DNA of 59,304 nucleotides from Cochliopodium minus. Its lineage: Eukaryota; Discosea; Himatismenida; Cochliopodiidae. Of the stretch, positions 32,001 to 41,062 are shown in pieces; the stretch's first letter is position 1; each line of letters begins with the position of its first letter. The notes under the pieces were generated by a model. The model had not been told where the DNA came from. It did no database searches and saw only the letters and a program-made list of their open reading frames with translations. Location of the stretch: contig JAMYWO010000099.1 of NCBI GenBank assembly GCA_024220525.1, positions 1 to 59,304 on the forward strand. Direction: 5' to 3'. The position numbers were made by a program, and so were the translations under genes.

Positions 32001-33941
32001 TATCCACTTGCAATTTAATCTCCAAAACAAATCAAACGAAGTTTTGGGTGAAGAGGATTTTGATTCGAGCCAGTTCTCGGAAATAGAACAGTGGTACATC
32101 TTGCTCATTTTTTCTTTTCCTTTTCTGCATAGATTGTTCAAACAACTGTTGGAGTTGCCCGGTGTCAAAGCTCTTCGTATGTGGAAAAACCTTTTGATTG
32201 CCAAAATCGAGAACAAAGCAACTTTTTCTGTCGCCATTGAACTCAACGAAGACAACAAACACATTTTGAAGTTGTGTGTGAGAGGAAAAGACGCTCCCAT
32301 TCAATTCTTCATCATCAGCGACATCTTGGAGAACTACTTGACTTTGTTCGTTCAAAACAGATGTAAAGTTGCTCTCGTTTCAAAACTGATCCCCTTTTCA
32401 GAGTGTGGTGAAGAAGCTTCCCTTTTCAAAGCCAAAATGTTGGAGTCCGCTGTTTACGAAGGCATCAAGCTTGTTCAATGCACCTCTTGTTTGATGAAAT
32501 CCAAGAAACACATGATCCCTCCTTCCATGGTCAGCCCTGTTCTTTCTTTGAGATATTTTTCTCCTTTCAGATTGAATCCTAAAGATTTTCAAAACAAAGT
32601 GGAGTTGGCAAGAGGAAGTTGTGGTATTGTCTACAGAGGTCAAAAGAATCTATTCATCTTTTTCTTTTTCCCAATTAATTTTTTTCTTTTTTTTTTAATT
32701 TGATTAGGAACCTACAATGATAAACTTGTTGCTATCAAAGAATTGCATATCACTGATGGAGAAAGTGAGAAAGTTCACAATTTCGATTTGATCAGCAGAT
32801 TTCTATCGAGTTGGAGGTAAATTCTCCTTCCCATCTTTTTTATTTCATTTTTAATCTTTTCAAAATAAATTTTAAAAATTTTAATTCCTTTCTTTTTTTT
32901 TTTTTTTTAATTTAGGAGGGAAGTCCAAATCTTGTGTCTTTTGAAATACAAACCAAACATCATAGATCTCATTGGGTTTACCCTCACACCACACTCCATC
33001 GTCCTAGAATACGCAGAGTTTGGAGATCTCTTCAACTATTTGCAATCAAATCACTGCAAAGATCTCAACGTTCAAACAAAATGTAGAATAGCAGCTGACA
33101 TCGCTTCTTCTATTGAAGTGCTACATTCTTTTGAACCAAAGATTGTTCACAGAGACGTCAAGAGTTTGAACGTTTTGATCACCAACTTGGATCCTCTTGT
33201 CATCAAGCTCACTGACTTTGAGACCGCTTGTTTTCTGCCCGACACTACCACAGGAAAAGGTTTGGTTGACAATCCTATATGGATGGCTCCTGAATTCATC
33301 TTAGGACAAAGGTACCTATTCAAATTTAAATTTTTCTTTTTCAATTTTTAAAACTTTTTTTCATGAGGTACAATGAAAAGATAGATATCTACAGTTTTGG
33401 AATTGTTATGTGGGAGATTTTCACTAAAAGAACTCCTTATGAAAACACCAAGCTTTTTAATTATCAACTCACTGAGAAAATCATTGTTGACGGATTGCGC
33501 CCCGAAATCATCGAGAGCGACATGTGGGATCAAGATTATCTCTCCTTGATGAAAAGATGTTGGTCCAAACTTCCCACCGAAAGACCCTCTGCTCAAGAAG
33601 CAAAAAACATCCTCAAAAAGTTGAGTTTAGGAGAAAAAATAGTCGAAGAAGTCAACGTTGTCAGGAACCTTTTCAGTGATACTTTTATTTCTTCGCCGAT
33701 TAATCCTAGAAACGATACTGTCAAAGATAAAGTATATCACAAGTCTCCTGTTAAGAAAAGTGAGGGTATTGTTGATATTTCTTTGCAGACTGTCAACCCT
33801 AAGATGTTTTCTCCTACTATCACTAGGAGTAGAAGGTCTGTCATCCCTCCTAGGGTCAATGTGGAACTTCTCGACAAAAAAAAAAGCACTGAACTGCTTT
33901 CTTTTTTAAATGAGAAAAAGAGTTCCAATGAGGAAAACTAG
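26027..33941 (+). CDS. ROCO-type kinase A: DEP-DEP-pseudokinase-G-alpha-like-LRR-Roc(inactive)-COR-TKL kinase (2449 aa)
   Basis: Exons 26027-26074, 26151-26366, 26515-26765, 26829-27313, 27368-32638, 32708-32816, 32916-33311, 33368-33941. Domains: two DEP-like (17-195); kinase-like region (about 200-480) with no HRD or DFG, keeping APE and DVWNAG; G-alpha-like domain (about 550-800) with P-loop GPPKSGKL (557-564; Ser/Thr replaced by Leu), Ser-rich insert, WIHEFADLNAIIFV, and NGKD (739-742) for NKxD; RI-type then classical LRRs (845-1400); Roc-like (1440-1668) without P-loop; COR; TKL kinase (2073-2360) with VAIK, HRDVKSLN, DFE and APE. C-tail is Ser/Pro-rich. Likely a membrane-associated signalling kinase; the N-terminal kinase and Roc look catalytically dead. 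Tandem paralogue of the gene at 41063. Confidence 0.85.
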
Positions 33942-34057
33942 TTGATTAGTTCATCCTTTTTCAATTGTTTTTATTTATTTTTCTTGAGTTAATTAAAATT
34001 GAAATTGATTTTTTTAAAAAGCAAAATTTAAAATTCATTTATTAAAAAAAAAAAAGG

Positions 34058-35230
34058 ATGGACATTAAAAATCCTTTTGCAGAAAAAAAGAATAGCAAAC
34101 TTGCCAGTGATGTATTGGATAATGAGAAAAGATTGATCTCTATGAATTATTTTTTGAAGAAAATAAAAATTATTGATGATGAGGAAAATAAAGATGAATG
34201 GAAGAATAAATCTGGATCAAGTGAAGAGGAAGAAGGTTCTATTTTTTAATTGTGAAAATATTCATTTATCAATTATTTTATGAAAATATACTTCCTCATT
34301 ATTGGATGGATAGATACATATAAGAGTTGTGATTATCATCTATATTTAAATATTGATTGAATTCTCAATATATTATCTTTTTTTCTCAATAATCAAAATT
34401 ATTTAAAAAAAAAAACAGGAAAGGATGAATTGATAGCTGATATGTCCATTCTCTTACAAGAATTCTCAAGGAGATCATTGAATTGGCCATTGTTAAAAAT
34501 AGGGAGATATGTCCACAAGAATAACAGATACACCTACGAGAACATATGCTATACAAAGAGGTTTGATGGAAATAAAATTCATATTCCAACAGAAGTATTG
34601 GAAATCCTGATGATAAATGAAGGAAATATGATTTTGGCGGGAGGATCCATAACAGATATGATTAGAAGTAAATTTTCTTTACAAGAAAAATAAATTCAAA
34701 ACTTTATCTTTCTTCAATTAAAGTTTTTTTATTTTTACTTTATTTTTAATCATTTTTTTTTGTTTATTATTTTTTATTTTGTATTTATTTTTAATTTTAT
34801 TTTTAATCATTTTTTTTTTTTACTTTAGTTTATATTTTTTTAATTTTTTATTATTGTTTTATTTTTTTAATATATTATTTTCTATTTTATTTTTTGTTTT
34901 ATTTCATTTTTTATTTTAATTATATTTTTAATTTTTTTATTTAAAAATTTCAATTTAATTTTATTTTTAATAATTTTTTTTGATGAAAATAGTGGACGAA
35001 CCCAAAGACTACGATCTCTTCTGTATCGGAAAAAGGCCTAACATCAAAACAAACGAGATGTTGGAAACAATCAACAGTTACACCACTTTAGAAAGACCCA
35101 AAATTCAAATTATCAAGAGAATCTACTCTAGTGCAGAGCAAGGTTCCAAAAAACAATTTATTTCTTATATTTAAATATAATAAAGTTTTTATTTATTTTT
35201 ATTTTATTTTTTATTTTTTATTTTTTATTT

Positions 35231-35261
<31 letters not shown>

Positions 35262-36116
35262 ATATATTATTTTCCATTTTGTTTTTTGTTTTATTTAAAA
35301 TTTTAAAAGTTATTGGTGGTTTTGATTTGGAGCCTTCCAAATTCTTTATGAACGCCAACTTGGAGATTTTTTGCACTTACGGAGCATTGGCCAGTCTCGT
35401 CAAACTTTTCAATCCCATCAATTTTTATTCTTACAGTTCCACTTTTGAAAGGCGTATTTCCAAATACAAAAGAAAGGGTAACAAAAATAAATGTAAAAAT
35501 AAAAAAACAGTTTAATCAAAATATTTTAAATAAAAAATAGAAAATAAAAATATGAACAAAATTTTTTACTATAAAAGCAATAATAAAACAAAAAACAAAA
35601 AAAACAGTTTAATGAAAATATTTTAAATAAAAAACAAATAATAGAAAATAAAAGTATTAATAAATAAAAAACAAAAAATAAATAATAATAAAAAAAATAA
35701 TAAAAAAAAAATGTGAAAATAAAAAATAAAAATTTAAAAAAAATAAAAAATAAAACTAATTTCTTTTGAAAAGGATTCTTTCCTCTTTATTTGAACAAAA
35801 AAAATTCGTTCATCAATGGCCACTGCAAAAGGTTCTATGACTATTCGAAAGAAGAGCAAAAAGAGATCTATTTCACTGATTATGGTGTCACTTTGTCTTT
35901 CATGAGCAGATACAACATACAAGAAAAAGTGTTCAAAATTAATTTTTCTTGTTTAATGAGAAATGTAAAAAAAAATGATTATTTTTTTTTGTTTTTTATT
36001 TTTTATTTTTTATTTTTTATTTTTTATTTTTTATTTTTTTTAAATTTATTTTTTATTTTTTAAATTTATTTTTTTATTTTACTTTTTATATTTTGTTATT
36101 TTACCAACAACAGTAA
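34058..36116 (+). CDS. nucleotidyltransferase-like protein (about 312 aa)
   Basis: Exons 34058-34235, 34419-34667, 34993-35142, 35310-35477, 35774-35964. The core ILAGGSITDMI...PKDYDLFCIG (near 140-155) looks like the GG-x(n)-D-x-D signature of polymerase-beta-type nucleotidyltransferases. It is followed by GGFDLEPSKFFMN, ASLVKLFNPIN and a TFERRISKYKRKGF block, which I recall from uncharacterised proteins of protists and large DNA viruses (low confidence). An acidic N-terminus precedes it. After 35964 a GT donor can join an acceptor at 36113, giving an immediate stop (36114-36116), or one at 36176, giving an in-frame fusion to the kinase fragment downstream. Both are phase-compatible; I prefer the separate gene, weakly. 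Confidence 0.6.
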
Positions 36117-36176
36117 TTTCTACATAAAAACAATATTATTTTTTTCAATGTTTTTATTACCAATTTTATTCTTAAG

Positions 36177-37211
36177 ATTTACCTTACGAGGGAGGGACAC
36201 GTTACCCTCTCCAATTTTGGGATCTCCAAAATTTTGGCAAACCCCAACGACAGAACAAGCACTTTTTGTGGCACTAATGGTAAAGTTATGATTATTTTTC
36301 TTAGTAACTTTTAAAAAGATTAACTTTGTGATATTTGAATAGAATACTTGTCGCCAGAACTTCTTGAAGGTTAATATAAATTTTAATTTTATATTTCAAT
36401 TTTTTATAAAAAAATGTAGGAAGAGATTACGGAAAAGAAGTTGGTATGAAATACATCTGTTTATGAAACAATTTTTTTTTTAAAATTTTTCAAAAAAAGA
36501 CTACTGGGCATTGGGAACTATCATGGTGAGTTTTCACAAAAAAAAAATTTTGAATGTTTAATTTAATTTAAAAAGTTTGAATTGTTATATGGATTGCCCC
36601 CATTTTACAGCCAAGACATACAACTGATGTACCAAAAAACAATTAATGATCCTTTGACCTTTCCTATCGACATTGACCAAAACACCAAAGATTTAATAAG
36701 CCAATTTTTGCAGAAGGGTACAAACCTTAATTTTAAACTTTTTCTATTAATTTTTAAAGTTGAAACAACCATTTATTTTTTTTAATTTTTTTATTAAAAT
36801 CTAGATCCAGAGAAGAGATTGAGCGACCCACAAAAAATCATGTCGCATCCCTATTTCAAAAATATCGACTGGGAAAAAATGATTGCCAAACAAATTGTAC
36901 CACCCTACGTTCCCAACGTCCCTCCCTCCTCTACCCAACTCATTGACGAATGTTTTAAAAGCAAAATCATTGAATTATCTACCGATAAGATAACTGTAGA
37001 AAAACAAAAACTTTTTTTGGGGTTTTCTTGGTCTGCTATCCCCTTCATTTGGTCAAAAGAACATCATGCCAAATGGGGCAAGGAGTTTGATCTTGTTACC
37101 CGCACTGTTTTGCTTTGTGTCCGTTCTTTGAATCAGTCCAAGCGCACTTTATTTTTTTTCCCTAAAGTTTTGATCTATTTGATCCTCAAAGCAGTATCTC
37201 CATATTATTAA
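36177..37211 (+). pseudogene. AGC-kinase C-lobe without an N-lobe (242 codons)
   Basis: Six small exons, 36177-36279, 36343-36369, 36420-36443, 36500-36525, 36576-36717 and 36805-37211, splice cleanly into the C-lobe of an AKT/S6K/PKA-type kinase: LTREGHVTLSNFGISK, CGTNEYLSPELLEG, DYGKEVDYWALGTIM, FELLYGLPPFYSQD, DPEKRLSDPQKIMSHPYF and a LGFSW tail motif. DFG reads NFG, and no N-lobe, VAIK lysine or HRD loop is encoded in the 200 bp of T-rich DNA before it. Introns and frame remain intact, so it is either a young remnant or the second half of a fusion with the nucleotidyltransferase-like gene. As a kinase it cannot be active. Confidence 0.65.
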
Positions 37212-37356
37212 TTAAATTTGTATTTTAAATATAAATTATTATTTTGTTGAATATTCATTTTTGACAAAATTCCATATTTCTCTCCGTTATACAGCAATTC
37301 AACATTTCTTTCATATTTATTAAAAAAAAAAAATTTGTCACATTTTCCTTAATTAA

Positions 37357-40300
37357 ATGGAGAATGAAAACGAATATAACAAGAAGGTGGGCTTCTTGTT
37401 CAAAAAGGGAGCCAATAGAACTAATTGGAAGAAGAGATATTTCGTCTTGCTTGGGAATGAGTTGAGTTATTATCCATCAGAAACTGTAAAAATAAATATC
37501 ATCATACTTTTTATTTGACATAATATTTACTTTAATTAGACATGTCCAAAATTTACAACTTTGTTAGCGGATATAAATTAATTGCTAACAAAATTTGAAC
37601 TGTTGTAAAATTTTGAACATCTCTATACTTTAATATTTTGATATTTGTTATATGAAAATCCATAATCAATTACATTATAAAGAGTATCTAAAATTTCTTG
37701 GGGATGCTCATTATGCCCGAGAATAACAATCTTAGAAAGAAAAATATTTTATTTTTTGTTTTAATTTCGATGTGATTCTTGGTTTTTACTGTTTTCTCAG
37801 ATTAATTTATAAAAAAAATTTCAAATTTGTATACATCAAAGAAAAATCTTAATAAAATAAACTTAAATACCATCTTAGAGCACGAAATGCCTCAACACAA
37901 TCTATCTGTCCAACACAACAATCAAAGACGACAAATCAGAAAGGAAATCAGGAAGATCACACTGCTTCTACATTCAAAGCAACAACGCACAACAAGGAGA
38001 AAGAATCTACTACATCTCCTGCGCCAGCGAAGAAGAAAAGGAAGAGTGGATCAAAGAGATCGCCCTCCACTCCAAGATCGACGATTACATTTCTTTGGAG
38101 GAAGAAAAATATCCGCCATTCAAGCAAGGTTACCTCATTAAGAAGGGGCATGTCAGGAGGAACTGGAAGCAGAGGTGGTTCGTTCTTCGCAAAAATTTGC
38201 TGTGTTATGTAGAAATTTTTAAATATTTATTTTTAGATTTTTTATGTTTTTTTTATTAATATTTTTATTTTTATTATTAATTTTTTTTGTTTATTTATTT
38301 TTTTTATTTGAAAAAATGAAAAGTACAAGAACAGAAATGATCAGGTAAATATCAATGACTAATCAATCATTTTAAATTAGATTTCATCATTTCTACAGAA
38401 AAACAAGAAACCTCTTGGTATTAAAAAAATATATTTTTATTTTTTATTATTTTTTATTTTTGATTTTTTATTTTTTATTTTTTATTTTTTATTTTTTATT
38501 TTTATTTTTTTTTTATTATTATTTTTTATTTTTATTCATTTTATTTCATTTTTCATCTTCAAAGGAATAATTCCACTTTTGGACACCAGCACCCAGTTGA
38601 TCAAGAAAACCAATTCCGCTTATGTCTTTGTCGTGAACCACCCTTCCAGAAAAGTTTACTATTTAGCTGCCACTGGAGAAAACTACACCACTTGGTAAAT
38701 TAATACTTTTATTTTTTTATTTTATATTATTTATTTTTAATAATGATTTCTGATTTTTTATTTTTATTGTTTGTTAATTTTATTTATTTTAATTTATTCA
38801 TTTATTTTATTATTTATTTTATTATTTTTTTTTTTTATTTTTAAAAAATGATTTCTGATTTTTTATTTTTAAAAAATGATTTCTGATTTTTCATTTTTAT
38901 TGTTTGTTTATTTTATAATTTGTTTGTAAACATTTTTATAATTTTGTTTGTATTTATTCATTGCTTTTTTTTTTTTTTTCAAAAAGGTTGATCTCCATAC
39001 AAAATGCGAGCTCCAAATCATTTGAGAATGTCAAAGCAGATCAAACATTCTTGTCCACCCTGGGAAAATTAGGTATTTCTATTAATTTTTTAATTTCTAT
39101 TTTTATTTTCTTTTTTAATCATTTGTTCATTTAATTTTTTATTTATTTGGTTAAACATTTCTTTATTTCATTTTATTTTTGTGATTTTTTTTTGCGATTA
39201 TTTTTTTGTGATTTTTTATTCTTTATTTATTATTTTATTTCTATTATTTTATTTCTTAATTTTATTTTGGTTTGATTTTTATTCTTTATTTATTATTTTA
39301 TTTTAATTTTATCTTTGTTATTTCTTTTAATTAAAAAAATTTTTTTTATCATTATTAATAATTATTTTGATTTTATTTTTTGTTTTTATTTTATTTTTTT
39401 ATCTTTTTTATGGAAGATGGGGGAGGGGAATTTAAGGTCTCCAACTTAACAATGACAAAGTTCTCCAAGGTGACTCAGCTTGTTTCTGACGACACATCTG
39501 AGAACTACTATTGCGTAATCAAAGAGAACATCATTTATTTTTTGGACGATAACAAAGTAAAAAAAATAAAATAAAATAAATGAAAAAATATAAAAATGTA
39601 TGAAATAAAATATCAAATAAATTTAAATAAAATTAAAATAAAATAAAGTAATTTAAATACAAAAATTTTTAAATAAAAAAATAATCAACAATTTAATTTA
39701 AATTATTTAATTTTTAATAAATTATAAAATATAAATTATTTTAGGCTCATCATCCTAACAATGCCATTTCTCTCGAAGAATGCAAACTTGCGAAAATAAG
39801 GGGAGAATCAATTGTTTTGCTGTCTTATTACAAACAAACGTAATATCTTTTTTATTTTTCTTTTTTTTATTTTTTTATTTTTTTATTTTTTTATTTTTTT
39901 ATTTTTTTATTTTTTTATTTTTTTATTTTCTTTTTATTTTTTAGGTACGCCTTTGAATGCAAAAATGAACAAGATGCATTGAAATGGCTCAATGAACTCA
40001 ACAAAGCCAAAAAATTGGCAATCACCATGTGCAACGAGTTAAACAAGGGAGAAACTTCGGAAATCATCATCCCTTTCGCTGAAAAAAATCGCCCTCTTAC
40101 GTTGAAAGAGTAAATTAAAAATATTTTTTTTTTTATTTTATTTTTTTTTTTAATGAACATTTTTTAATTTTATTTTTTTATTTTATTTTTTTTTATCCTT
40201 TTTAATTTTATTTTCAATTTTTTATTCTAAATTTTATTTTTTTGAAGATTAAGAATTGAGCTCGAGGATCTTGGAGACTTTAAGCTTTTCAGTGACGAGG

Positions 40301-40659
40301 AGGAAATAGAGGACATCATACGTAAAGAAACTTCGAGTAAGAGCAGGGCTCTCACCATGAGAGAATTGGTAACAAAAAAATAATTAAAAAAAAATAACAA
40401 AATGAATAAAAATAAAAAATAAATAAAAATAAAAAATAAATAAAAAAAATAAATTATATATTAGGAACTTGATTTTGATGTTGATTCTGATAACTACGAC
40501 GACAGTAGTCTCAATAATAACACTAACGACTTTGGTGAGAAGGAGGATTCCAATTTCACTCCAAGAAGCGAGAGAAGAAGGGCTGTCACTTTAAAAATGA
40601 ATGAACTGAGTTTTAATGAGTTACAAAGTCAGATCATTGAAGAAGAAGAAAAATATTAA
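37357..40659 (+). CDS. triple PH-domain protein (476 aa)
   Basis: Eleven exons: 37357-37485, 37879-38208, 38324-38344 (21 nt), 38399-38417 (19 nt), 38565-38694, 38987-39072, 39417-39556, 39745-39839, 39945-40109, 40248-40368, 40465-40659; 477 codons with stop. PH1 (about 9-120) starts [20 protein letters not shown] and ends [13 protein letters not shown]2 (about 130-245) starts [22 protein letters not shown]3 (about 270-360) is more divergent and ends [12 protein letters not shown]. The C-terminal 110 residues are acidic and disordered, ending IIEEEEKY. The Lys/Arg pattern in the first strands of PH1 and PH2 (K-x(n)-K-x-R) fits phosphoinositide binding, so membrane recruitment is likely. Two micro-exons encode the PH2 loop [14 protein letters not shown]. 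Confidence 0.85.
37538..37626. repeat. palindromic MITE-like element, copy 1 (intronic)
   Basis: About 88 bp starting AGACATGTCCAAAATTTACA and ending TTGTAAAATTTTGAACATC. Left and right arms are imperfect inverted repeats; an inner pair GTTAGC/GCTAAC is also inverted. It matches the element at 52312-52396 at roughly 80 percent by eye. It sits 52 bp inside intron 1 of the triple-PH gene. Confidence 0.7.
37690..37790. repeat. intronic repeat shared with the XDH gene, copy 1
   Basis: The stretch around AACAATCTTAGAAAGAAAAA to TTTTAATTTCGATGTGATTC and TTGGTTT aligns with 50223-50290 in an XDH intron, differing at scattered positions. It has no coding character. Confidence 0.5.
39840..39944. repeat. 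(ATTTTTTT)n microsatellite, intronic
   Basis: Intron 8 of the triple-PH gene is almost entirely tandem 8-bp ATTTTTTT units. Similar heptamer ATTTTTT arrays occur in other introns of this window (near 35205-35255, 36000-36045, 38450-38510, 58330-58400) and at the right edge. Confidence 0.8.
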
Positions 40660-41062
40660 CTTTTTAAAAAAATGTATTAAAACCTTTTTTTTCACTGAGA
40701 ATTTCTCTCATTTTAAATCTTTTATTTTATTATTAATTTGTAGCCAAAGAAATAACAATACATATATAACATTCAATTTGAATTCAATCTCCAAATTTGA
40801 TACATTTTCAAAACCTGACTCTTTATGTTTCTTCATATTCTAACTTTATCAATTGTGAAGGAAATATTGTAGTCTAACGATTTGTATTCGTTTGCAGCAA
40901 GTTATAATTTGTTTTGCTTTACAATTTGATTCCATAGGGTGAAGGAAGTTTGATTTAATATGATATTTTGATGTTGATTTCACATATAAACAAATGTGAA
41001 GTATTTTTTTTTTTATTTTTTGCTGAATAGTTATTTAGATTTCAGGATTTATTTAAAAAAAA
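40660..41062. other. intergenic, no gene seen
   Basis: A 403-bp gap between the triple-PH gene and ROCO-type gene B. It is A/T-rich with no coding-like frame or RNA gene. It must hold the promoter of gene B. Confidence 0.4.

Noticed and set aside
28206-32643. Multiple antisense frames of 60-126 residues over ROCO-type genes A and B
   Set aside because: Antisense shadows in a long coding exon; the + strand frame shows known domains.
26027-33941. Interpreting the first nucleotide-binding region as an ordinary Roc domain
   Set aside because: A second domain in the canonical LRR-Roc-COR position carries the Roc-type KxxQRKE helix, while the first matches the G-alpha WIHxF/AIIF block.
36577-36785. 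Kinase fragment exon read as a complete small gene
   Set aside because: It is one of six exons whose splice phases all agree; its 3' part is intron.
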